6,339 bases of DNA, from positions 1 to 6,339 of the forward strand of contig JACRIR010000191.1 of assembly GCA_016215705.1 (NCBI GenBank). The letters are read 5' to 3'. Made by a program: the position numbers and the translations under genes. A model generated the notes under the pieces. It was given only the letters and a program-made list of their open reading frames with translations. It was not told the origin of the DNA and searched no databases. The DNA is from Candidatus Poribacteria bacterium. GTDB lineage: Bacteria; Abyssobacteria; SURF-5. This document shows, piece after piece, positions 1 to 5,535 of the stretch (position 1 is its first letter; each line of letters opens with the position of its first letter).

Positions 1-1
1 A

Positions 2-23
2 CCTTGACGACCCTTGACAACCC
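2..23. repeat. Two-unit 10-bp tandem repeat at the window edge
   Basis: CCTTGACGAC (2-11) is followed at once by CCTTGACAAC (12-21) and the first bases of a possible third unit. The array may be longer to the left, outside the window. It has the same ~10-bp periodicity as the motif arrays near 3025, 5081 and 5146 but a different core. Two units alone could be chance. Confidence 0.35.
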
Positions 24-58
24 GCTCCGCCCGTCACACTGCGCCGTATGGCGCCATA

Positions 59-87
59 TTGACAGACGCAACTAAAGGAAATAGAAT
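59..87 (+). promoter_or_regulatory. Sigma70-like promoter for the 300-1607 gene
   Basis: A perfect -35 hexamer TTGACA (59-64) is followed after exactly 17 bp by TAGAAT (82-87), five of six matches to the -10 consensus. Transcription would begin near position 94, giving a leader of about 205 nt before the ATG at 300. An ATG at 89-91 opens an 18-codon frame, but it lies upstream of the predicted transcription start and is therefore not a leader peptide of this transcript. No operator is recognisable. The call rests only on hexamer match and spacing. Confidence 0.5.
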
Positions 88-114
88 TATGAATCTGCCC
101 TGCAATTCTGTAAG

Positions 115-136
115 TGCGAATGAATTCGCATTCGCA
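115..136 (+). other. Hairpin in the 5' leader of the 300-1607 gene
   Basis: TGCGAATG (115-122) and CATTCGCA (129-136) are perfect inverted repeats around a 6-nt loop. The hairpin would form about 20 nt into the predicted transcript from the promoter at 59-87. No T-tract follows, so it is not a simple terminator. It could stabilise the RNA, form part of a longer regulatory leader, or be a protein-binding dyad in DNA. The remaining leader (137-284) holds only a weak AGGCC (147-151)/GGCCT (186-190) pairing, and I recognise no riboswitch class in it. Confidence 0.4.
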
Positions 137-299
137 GAGCGATAAAAGGCCGAAAATCTTGTGAGAATGAATTTGCGCCTGCAATGGCCTGATCCGGATA
201 CATAATTGCGGAACAGGACTCTTGTATCTCTTTTGCATGACATACGCAGTTTTCGACAATCCCCGCGCGCGGATAGGTTGATACGGAGGTCCCGGCAAA

Positions 300-1607
300 A
301 TGCAACGGCAACACAAACAAGTGAGGTTGCTGATGGCTCTGGTCTACATGGCCTTTGCCTTCGCCTACAGAATCATGATGATCCCTCCCGGCGTCAACGA
401 TTCGCATCTGCCTGACCTGACAGGAGACTTGATGATGAACTACGACATCGTCTCCGAGATAATAGGAGCAAAGTCCATCCTGGACGGCAGCTTCAGCATG
501 TATGTCGGAAGATATTCCCGGGATATCATTCCCAACGGCGTAGTGCTTCCTTATCCGCCTCTCACCGCCTACTTGCAGACCCCAATAGTCTATGTCGGAA
601 CCAGGCTCGGGTTGGACCCCTTCGGAATGACAATGTTCATGATTTGCGGATTGCCGTACATCGTGCTTGGGGCGCTATGCGCTTTGCAGGCCGGCTATGT
701 CTTGAGAAAATGTCTCGGCGTATCGGACGAAATGACGATCACGGCCACAGTATTCCTGATTCTATTCTCCTCGCTCATGTTCTGGGTCGTCACATATGCG
801 GCTCGGTTCGAATACGTGGCCGCGCTTTTCCTGCTGCTGGCAATGTCCGCGCTTGGGAGCAACCGATATGGACTGGCCGGTATTTGCCTCGGGTTGTCAC
901 TCATGACGAAACAGTTGGCTTTGCCCGCCGTTATGGCATTCGTGATCGTAGCGTTGTTCGGAGCGCTGAGGAAGGAAATCGAACTTCGGAAAGCGTTTCT
1001 TCTGCTCGTGACGATTCCCATCCCGTTTGTCATGCTGGTCCCTTTCTACATTGCGAGCCCCGAAGGCGTTCGTGAGGGAATGCTCAAAACGCCTTCACTA
1101 TTCCCGATAATGCATGTAAGTTTTGTTAACCTCTGCGCTCAGGTGGGAAAACTCGTGTTCGAGGAAAGGGCAGTCGGAGAATTCCTAAAGCTTCACTCGA
1201 ATTCGATCATTCTGCTGTTATGCGTGGGCTACATTCTCGCGGTTGTAAAATCGAAGAGGTTGAGAATGGACTCGAGCCGTTTCTGCGCGCTCGCCGGACT
1301 GGCCTCTTTCTTGTTGGTGATCCTCACCAAGTATACGTACATCGACAAATACTCGGTCCCCGCATCGGTGTTCGTCATACTCTGGGGCGCTTCCCGCAAA
1401 CCCGGCTTCCCGTATGACGCTTTGTGGTTCGTAGTACTGCAATCATTCATCCTCGACCACGTCCCCGTGATTTGGAAACAATATGTCGGCCTGATCTTCT
1501 ACAGCATGGTATTCGCCTATGTTCATTACATGGCGTTTACCGGAAGCGACAATAAATTGACAATCGCCGATTCGCGCGAGCCCCCTCCGGAAGTCGTTGG
1601 ACCTTAG
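300..1607 (+). CDS. Multi-pass membrane protein, GT-C/GT87-like glycosyltransferase
   Basis: 435 residues, mostly hydrophobic, with roughly ten to twelve predicted membrane segments (clearest around 9-28, 107-133, 146-166, 170-184, 207-222, 232-251, 301-316, 328-343, 374-390 and 394-412) and a short polar C-terminal tail. The layout resembles GT-C enzymes, which move sugars from polyprenyl-phosphate donors to acceptors outside the cytoplasmic membrane. After the first helix comes an acidic extracytoplasmic loop (D34, D39, D43, D49, E53), then a YPPL motif (85-88) before an amphipathic stretch, an RFEY (169-172) helix, and a GLSLMTKQLALP segment (198-209) like the glycine/lysine/proline motif of GT87 (DUF2029) and related families. 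The ATG at 300 has GGAGG at 285-289, ten nt upstream. It is transcribed alone and is convergent with the transporter. Donor and acceptor are unknown. A non-enzymatic polytopic protein is possible. Confidence 0.8.
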   Translation: MQRQHKQVRLLMALVYMAFAFAYRIMMIPPGVNDSHLPDLTGDLMMNYDIVSEIIGAKSILDGSFSMYVGRYSRDIIPNGVVLPYPPLTAYLQTPIVYVGTRLGLDPFGMTMFMICGLPYIVLGALCALQAGYVLRKCLGVSDEMTITATVFLILFSSLMFWVVTYAARFEYVAALFLLLAMSALGSNRYGLAGICLGLSLMTKQLALPAVMAFVIVALFGALRKEIELRKAFLLLVTIPIPFVMLVPFYIASPEGVREGMLKTPSLFPIMHVSFVNLCAQVGKLVFEERAVGEFLKLHSNSIILLLCVGYILAVVKSKRLRMDSSRFCALAGLASFLLVILTKYTYIDKYSVPASVFVILWGASRKPGFPYDALWFVVLQSFILDHVPVIWKQYVGLIFYSMVFAYVHYMAFTGSDNKLTIADSREPPPEVVGP

Positions 1608-1660
1608 CCAGGGCCCTTGTGGTTGAAGTCTCTTGCTCGCGCCACGAGGCTCGAGATCCC

Positions 1661-1682
1661 GCGCGCCTCGCGCAGCCCTTTT
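1661..1682 (+). terminator. Possible weak terminator between the convergent genes
   Basis: GCGCG (1661-1665) and CGCGC (1669-1673) can pair around a 3-nt loop, followed by AGCCC and then TTTT (1679-1682). An alternative longer-range pairing is CGAGGC (1645-1650) with GCCTCG (1665-1670). The gap between the two stop codons (1608-1706) is where termination must occur for both genes, but the stem is short and the U-tract is poor and displaced, so this is only a candidate. Confidence 0.25.
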
Positions 1683-1706
1683 CAGCTTGCTCCCTTCACC
1701 TTTCCC

Positions 1707-2930
1707 CTACTCTTTCGGCGAACGCACGAAACAGAGTGCGAGAAGGCTGGCAATCATACAGGCCGCGGCCACCGGAAAGATCACGCGGTAACCCGCCATG
1801 TCTATCAACTTGCCCCCGAGCAAAGGTCCGAAAATCTGCGGCGCAGCCATACTGATGATGCCGATACCCACAAACTCGGCCGTGCGCTTTTCAGGGATGA
1901 GATCGAGCATGTAAGCGTATCCGACTCCCATAATCGCTGCAAGCGGAATTCCGGTGAGCCCCACGGTGACAAACGCTTGCGTCAAATCTTGCGAAAACCC
2001 CACCAGTAACTCACTCGCCGCCCAGAATACAATCGCGCACAATAGAATTCCTTTTCGTCCCATCCGGTCGCCCAGTATGCCCAAAGGCAACACCAGCGCC
2101 GTTTGCACGACTGACATCATCATCGGAACCAGGAGCGACTGTCCTTGAGGAACCTTCAGATGTTCGGATAAGAACAGGGTTAGAAAGGGCGCCGGAATCC
2201 AGAAACCGAGCCACCAGAGAAACTGCGCGACGAAAAACATCATCGCATTTCTCTCCTCCAGTATGCCGGACAAATGGCGCAAAGGGCTGAAAGCCTCCAG
2301 CGGTTTGATTGAGGGTTCGCCTGAAAGCTCATTCGAGAGTTCGCCCGCCGCCTCCGCCTCGGGGAGAAACTTGATGGCGATCAACGCGCTGCCGGCCATG
2401 ACGGCGGCCACGGTGTAAAACGTCGCTACCGGATGCTCATCCCAGATGCGCGAACTAACGAGAAAGCTTGCAATCAGACCGATGCCGCCGCACAGGTTCA
2501 TGACCCCGCTGGCAGTGCTGCGCTGGTGAGGCGGCGTGATATCGGGAAGCAAAGACATATAAGGAGTCTGTGCGGCGTCAATAAAGACATACATTACCGC
2601 CGATATTGCGCAGACGATAGCGAATGCTTTCAAATGCGGGAGGACTGCGACGCAGAGGGCCGCGCCCAGTATTCCAAAGAATACATATGGTCTGCGGCGG
2701 CCGAATCGCGTCGAGGCGCGGTCACTCAAGTAGCCGACGATAGGAGGAATGGTGGAGCCGGAGAATCCCGCCAGGCTGAGCACGAGTGAAATCTTGAATT
2801 TCGAGTCGGTGAACTTATCGAGAAACAGCGGCATCGAGCCGGAGTAGAATCCCCAGAAGAAGAGCACCCCGAACCATCCAAGGCCGAGGAGAAGCATTCT
2901 TGTTGCAGTGATCCTACGTGGCGTGGTCAA
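1707..2930 (-). CDS. Major facilitator superfamily transporter, GPH/SLC45-like
   Basis: 407 residues, the usual size of a 12-helix MFS carrier. The loop between helices 2 and 3 carries G66-YLSDR-(5 residues)-GRRRP81, the expanded motif A typical of glycoside-pentoside-hexuronide and SLC45/sucrose-type carriers. A second motif A, GDRMGRKG (287-294), marks the equivalent loop in the C-terminal half. PYMSLLPDITPPHQRSTASG (123-142) is a further family-like segment. A charged loop (about 191-228) links the two six-helix halves. The likely job is proton- or cation-coupled uptake or export of a small solute, perhaps a sugar, across the inner membrane; the substrate cannot be read from the sequence. 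The start is TTG: GGAGGG (2945-2940 on this strand) lies nine nt upstream, whereas the first in-frame ATG (residue 12, 2897) would lose the N-terminal segment and has no better site. It is monocistronic and ends 99 bp from the convergent glycosyltransferase-like gene. Confidence 0.88.
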   Translation of the reverse strand: MTTPRRITATRMLLLGLGWFGVLFFWGFYSGSMPLFLDKFTDSKFKISLVLSLAGFSGSTIPPIVGYLSDRASTRFGRRRPYVFFGILGAALCVAVLPHLKAFAIVCAISAVMYVFIDAAQTPYMSLLPDITPPHQRSTASGVMNLCGGIGLIASFLVSSRIWDEHPVATFYTVAAVMAGSALIAIKFLPEAEAAGELSNELSGEPSIKPLEAFSPLRHLSGILEERNAMMFFVAQFLWWLGFWIPAPFLTLFLSEHLKVPQGQSLLVPMMMSVVQTALVLPLGILGDRMGRKGILLCAIVFWAASELLVGFSQDLTQAFVTVGLTGIPLAAIMGVGYAYMLDLIPEKRTAEFVGIGIISMAAPQIFGPLLGGKLIDMAGYRVIFPVAAACMIASLLALCFVRSPKE

Positions 2931-2979
2931 TGTGTCTGTCCCTCCGAAGGAAGCATGCGCAATGACGCGCGATTTCTTG

Positions 2980-3003
2980 TCATTCCCGCGAATGCGGGAA
3001 TGA
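2980..3003. repeat. REP-like perfect 10-bp inverted repeat
   Basis: TCATTCCCGC (2980-2989) and GCGGGAATGA (2994-3003) form a perfect 10-bp stem with a 4-nt loop (GAAT). The CATTCCCGCGAA...GCGGGAATG form matches the familiar REP-type extragenic palindromes found dispersed in many bacterial genomes. It lies about 50 bp upstream of the transporter start, so it may fall within that gene's 5' leader or between it and its promoter. There is no T-tract. No REP-associated transposase (RAYT) is present in the window. Confidence 0.65.
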
Positions 3004-3024
3004 TACGGAGAAGCTGTCTATTCT

Positions 3025-3060
3025 ATTCGTGTAATTCGTACAATTCGTGCGATTCGTGAT
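3025..3060. repeat. 9-bp tandem array, ATTCGTNNN x4
   Basis: Four contiguous 9-mers share ATTCGT and differ in the last three bases: ATTCGTGTA (3025-3033), ATTCGTACA (3034-3042), ATTCGTGCG (3043-3051) and ATTCGTGAT (3052-3060). Two more cores, ATTCGTG and ATTCGT, follow at 3079-3091. The array is intergenic. Open frames across it are low in complexity and unlike proteins, so it is treated as non-coding. Confidence 0.7.
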
Positions 3061-3102
3061 CCGGAACTTTTCTTCTTCATTCGTGATTCGTCTCGCGCCA
3101 TG

Positions 3103-3123
3103 CGTCCCGCGTTTCGCGGGATG
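3103..3123. repeat. Second intergenic hairpin (CCCGCG/CGCGGG)
   Basis: TCCCGCG (3105-3111) and CGCGGGA (3115-3121) pair perfectly around TTT, and the stem extends by a G-T wobble (3104/3122) and a C-G pair (3103/3123). It resembles the REP-like palindrome at 2980 in composition but not in exact sequence. It lies about 80 bp downstream of the ATPase operon's last stop on the minus strand; that strand has no U-rich tail directly after it, so it is not a good intrinsic terminator. Confidence 0.5.
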
Positions 3124-3153
3124 ATATTCGTGTTCCCAGAGTTTCTTCTTCTT

Positions 3154-3202
3154 TTGGCTGCGGCTATGCCGCGCTGTGATCTCTGTGCCTTTGCGGCATA
3201 TT
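3154..3202. repeat. Partial copy of the dispersed module also found at 5236 and 5400
   Basis: Positions 3154-3179 match 5400-5425 at 25 of 26 bases in the same orientation, and match 5236-5261 nearly as well. The module has a small GCGGC-TAT-GCCGC hairpin (3160-3172). It is followed by CTCTGTGCCTTTGCGG (3181-3196), another phrase I recall from intergenic filler repeats. The module runs up to the stop codon of the DUF4276-like gene at 3203. Confidence 0.65.
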
Positions 3203-3817
3203 TCAGACCTTTGTCGCCACGAGTTGCTCGAGTCGCCGAAGACAGCGGCTCAGGCTGTCGGAGAATCGGGCCGCCACCTCTGGACGCCATCCTCTCTTGG
3301 TGTCATTCACGAACTGGATCAACCTGGAATTATATGCCGGCCCCACCTTGCGGCCGCTCTTGACCCTGGGTATCATGTCTTCGCGGATATCCTTGCGGCG
3401 TGACGCGCGCGCAATTTCGATCATCGTGTGTTTTGGGTCGGGCAGCGCTTCGGGATCACGCGGGATGAGCGAGACGGGCACATTTAAGAAATTGGCGAGA
3501 CGCTCGGCGTCGGCAATAAGCCATGCCTCGATCTCGCGGACAACAATTCGGAAACAGATGCCCTGAGCCGGGTCGGGAAGCCATGCCCTCAGGAACGAAG
3601 GTGAGCAATCGGTGTCGTGATCCAGGTCAACAAGCACAATCCACGGACTGATACGAGCCGCCCGGTTGTATCCGTCAATCTCTTTCCGGAGGAAGGGTTT
3701 TCCGTGCTTGCCGTAGATTGTCCCCGGCGACGCGCCCGCCCACTGTATTAGGCGTCGCAGAACCGCCTCGTCCACAAGTCCTTCAACTGCGCCGGAGATG
3801 ATGACAGCGTTCGGCAT
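3203..3817 (-). CDS. DUF4276-like protein with TOPRIM-style acidic motifs, partner of the ATPase
   Basis: 204 residues, soluble, with no signal peptide or membrane segment. The N-terminus has a beta-strand then VEGLVDEAVLRRL (11-23), placing E12 and D16 as in the first TOPRIM motif. IVLVDLDHD (60-68) supplies D64, D66 and D68, as in the TOPRIM DxD. Then come features I associate with DUF4276: VVREIEAWLIAD (92-103), a DPEALPDPKH segment (121-130), GPAYNSRLIQFV (159-170) and a C-terminal SLSRCLRRLE (188-197). TOPRIM folds bind Mg2+ and cut or rejoin nucleic acid, so a nuclease or nucleotide-processing role is plausible but inferred. The ATG at 3817 lies 9 nt after the ATPase stop with only a weak GGGGA upstream, so translation is probably coupled. 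It is the second gene of the operon and ends against an intergenic repeat module. A purely structural or regulatory role for the fold cannot be excluded. Confidence 0.82.
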   Translation of the reverse strand: MPNAVIISGAVEGLVDEAVLRRLIQWAGASPGTIYGKHGKPFLRKEIDGYNRAARISPWIVLVDLDHDTDCSPSFLRAWLPDPAQGICFRIVVREIEAWLIADAERLANFLNVPVSLIPRDPEALPDPKHTMIEIARASRRKDIREDMIPRVKSGRKVGPAYNSRLIQFVNDTKRGWRPEVAARFSDSLSRCLRRLEQLVATKV

Positions 3818-3826
3818 GGTTGTCGG

Positions 3827-4978
3827 TCAATCCCCAAGAAGCGTCAGTTGTTCGACCCTGTGGGGGCGAGTCCGGGGAATAACGGCATCGGCAAGAACCG
3901 AGCCTCCCTCAAGGAGAGCGCGAATTTCATCGAAGCTGCTCGCAGGGGTTACGGTTGTGCCTTCACCGGGCTGGAGGAGGAGAACTTCATCGAGCCCGAT
4001 GCCTTCGTCGCGCAGCAGATCACTCGAATGCGTGCTGATGAACATCTGCCGGGCGAACCTGCGTTGGATACGCGCGAACATCTGGGGAATGAACCTGACC
4101 ACTTCCGGATGAAGCGACAACTCGGGCTCTTCTATGAGCAACGGGCCGCGTCCGTCGAGCGCCGCCCAAAGCAGCCCGAACAGCCGGAGTGTCCCGTCGG
4201 AGAATTGTTCCTCTGTCTGCCACGCGCCGCGACGCCGCCAATGTTCATACTTGCCATGGAGGTGAGGCGCTCCCTTCGCATCGCGCTTGAGTTCCAGTTC
4301 CTTTAACTGCGGCACGGCGACACATAGAGCGTTCACGATGCGCTCCAGCCGGGCATTTCTCGTCTTGTCCGGCGTGCGGGAGATTTGCTCGAGAAAATCG
4401 CCGCCGAACGGATCGCCGCGCCTGCCGGCCGACCGGTCCGGCTCGCGAATCAGTTGCGGAACGATATGAAGATAACGAATGGACGAAAAGAAATCCGCAA
4501 CCTTGCGGAAGACCTTGTTGGCGTAAACTTGCTCGAGGTAGGTCTGTGTGAGGCGCTCCGGGTCGGCTTTGTCCTGTCTGTCGGGACGCGAGAGAATTCC
4601 CGACCCGTTTCTCATGACTGATTCCTTCTTGATGATTGGGCGACGCAGGTTATCCTGTCCGAAACTGAGTTCGTATTCCCAGGTTGAGGCGGCTTCGCCC
4701 GTCCCAATGCGGGTCCGGATCAAAATGTCTGAGCCCTTGCGAGCAGCAAGGCAACGCAGGTTCGATACGCCTCCGCGCCTGCGTACGGCTTCCTGGAATC
4801 CTCCGCCGACGGAAACAATGTCGTGGAGAAAGCGAAAGGCATCCAGAAAGTTCGATTTGCCAAGCGCGTTTGCGCCGACGAGAAACACGCGACGTTCCAG
4901 ATTGACGCCGACTGACGTGAAGTTGCGCCAGTTCTCCATCCCGATATGGGTGAATCGAAGAGTTCCGCTTTTTGTCAT
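3827..4978 (-). CDS. AAA family ATPase (AAA_21/SMC-like, ABC-type head)
   Basis: 383 residues counted from the ATG at 4978; numbering below uses the upstream ATG at 4984 (385 residues). The N-terminus reads as a RecF/OLD-like start (FTHIGMENWRNF, 11-22). Next come Walker A GANALGKSN (37-45), a variable middle region (about 60-255) in place of long coiled coils, an ABC signature FSDGTLRLFGLL (261-272), Walker B PLLIEEPELSLHP (281-293) with catalytic E285/E286, and an H-loop STHS (317-320). All ATPase motifs look intact. Such proteins dimerise around ATP and often control a nuclease partner. Here the next gene, 9 nt downstream, is TOPRIM-like, which supports a two-component complex like PARIS or RloAB. 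There is no fused TOPRIM domain, unlike OLD or GajA. Two ATGs are available: GGAAG abuts the one at 4984 but sits 6 nt from the one at 4978, so 4978 is preferred. I see no strong promoter. The biological role is unknown. Confidence 0.88.
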   Translation of the reverse strand: MTKSGTLRFTHIGMENWRNFTSVGVNLERRVFLVGANALGKSNFLDAFRFLHDIVSVGGGFQEAVRRRGGVSNLRCLAARKGSDILIRTRIGTGEAASTWEYELSFGQDNLRRPIIKKESVMRNGSGILSRPDRQDKADPERLTQTYLEQVYANKVFRKVADFFSSIRYLHIVPQLIREPDRSAGRRGDPFGGDFLEQISRTPDKTRNARLERIVNALCVAVPQLKELELKRDAKGAPHLHGKYEHWRRRGAWQTEEQFSDGTLRLFGLLWAALDGRGPLLIEEPELSLHPEVVRFIPQMFARIQRRFARQMFISTHSSDLLRDEGIGLDEVLLLQPGEGTTVTPASSFDEIRALLEGGSVLADAVIPRTRPHRVEQLTLLGD

Positions 4979-5018
4979 TGCCATCTTCCGTCGGCTGCCT
5001 GGTTGGGATTCCTATCTG

Positions 5019-5050
5019 TACTACTCACGTTCGAAATCATGAATTTCTGT
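5019..5050 (-). promoter_or_regulatory. Upstream element resembling that of the methyltransferase gene
   Basis: Upstream of the ATPase start, TACTACTCA (5019-5027), AATC (5035-5038) and TGAATT (5040-5045) recur with nearly the same spacing in front of the methyltransferase gene (TACTACTCA at 6168-6176, then AATC and TGAATT ending near 6194). Both copies lie upstream of minus-strand genes in the same orientation, 35 and 15 bp from the starts. It may be a shared regulatory site, a promoter remnant or a dispersed repeat. The ATPase copy lacks a good -10. Confidence 0.35.
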
Positions 5051-5080
5051 CGTGTTTCCTTTTCTTCTCTTTTTCCCGAA

Positions 5081-5110
5081 TCCGCGTTCATCTGCGTGCA
5101 TCTGCGGCTA
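5081..5110. repeat. 10-bp periodic motif, three units (TCTGCGTGCA type)
   Basis: TCCGCGTTCA, TCTGCGTGCA and TCTGCGGCTA follow one another with exact 10-bp spacing. The third unit forms the start of the first 164-bp duplication unit. It is intergenic and low in complexity, and is treated as non-coding. Confidence 0.6.
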
Positions 5111-5260
5111 AGAATGTCTTTTGTTGTTTCTTCTTCTTTCCCCAAAATCCGTGCTAATCCGTGCCAATCCGTGGTTGCACGCTTCTTCTTTTTCTTCCCG
5201 CCCTCGCGCCCTGGTGGTGAATCCTTTTCGTTGCCTTGGCTGCGGCTCTGCCGCGCTATG
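5097..5260. repeat. 164-bp tandem duplication, unit 1
   Basis: This segment and 5261-5424 are direct tandem copies, 160 of 164 bases identical. The four differences (5162/5326, 5180/5344, 5207/5371, 5258/5422) are all transitions. The unit contains a T/C-rich tract, three AATCCGTGNN decamers (5146-5175), a CGCCCTGGTGGTGAATCC phrase and the GCGGC-TCT-GCCGC hairpin module. Frames read through it are repetitive, so it is judged non-coding. Confidence 0.9.
5146..5175. repeat. 10-bp tandem array, AATCCGTGNN x3
   Basis: AATCCGTGCT, AATCCGTGCC and AATCCGTGGT follow without gaps, and the array recurs at 5310-5339 with one base changed. It is related in style to the ATTCGTNNN array at 3025. Such motif trains are, from memory, abundant in intergenic DNA of several environmental phyla. 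Confidence 0.7.
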
Positions 5261-5424
5261 TGCATCTGCGGCTAAGAATGTCTTTTGTTGTTTCTTCTTC
5301 TTTCCCCAAAATCCGTGCTAATCCGCGCCAATCCGTGGTTGCATGCTTCTTCTTTTTCTTCCCGCCCTCGTGCCCTGGTGGTGAATCCTTTTCGTTGCCT
5401 TGGCTGCGGCTCTGCCGCGCTGTG
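5261..5424. repeat. 164-bp tandem duplication, unit 2
   Basis: Second copy of 5097-5260. It begins directly at the end of unit 1 and stops at the end of the hairpin module. After 5425 the sequence is unrelated. The stretch 5425-5535, up to the methyltransferase stop codon, holds no gene I can support, only a small CGGC-GCA-GCCG dyad (5493-5503). Confidence 0.9.
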
Positions 5425-5535
5425 AACAGGAAAGCTCAGTACTCTCTCAAAATATCAGCTTGCAGCCTAAAAGTCAAAGGCGGGCCGAAGAACGGCGCAG
5501 CCGCAACCAGGAACAGGGAACCCGTCGGAGATGTG

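Noticed and set aside
89-145. 18-codon leader peptide frame (MNLPCNSVSANEFAFAER)
   Set aside because: Its ATG lies upstream of the predicted transcription start near 94 and it has no convincing ribosome site.
167-205. 12-codon upstream frame in the leader
   Set aside because: Only a weak GTGAG precedes it, and its composition shows no attenuator-like codon run.
644-1075. 143-codon + strand frame inside the first gene
   Set aside because: It is an out-of-frame shadow of the membrane protein, with no domain and a basic, arginine-rich composition.
3018-3290. 90-codon minus-strand frame over the intergenic repeats
   Set aside because: It is a translation of the 9-bp array and hairpins, rich in Arg/Ser, and overlaps the end of the DUF4276-like gene.
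3827-4978. Single-gene OLD or GajA-type nuclease
   Set aside because: The ATPase ends soon after the H-loop and carries no fused C-terminal TOPRIM domain. The TOPRIM-like motifs are in the separate downstream gene.
4975-5265. 96-codon minus-strand frame upstream of the ATPase
   Set aside because: It translates repeat phrases and a lysine run from the purine-rich strand, a common spurious product of such repeats, and overlaps the ATPase start.
5097-5424. CRISPR array
   Set aside because: The repeat unit is 164 bp in two direct copies with no short-repeat/unique-spacer alternation, and no cas genes are present.
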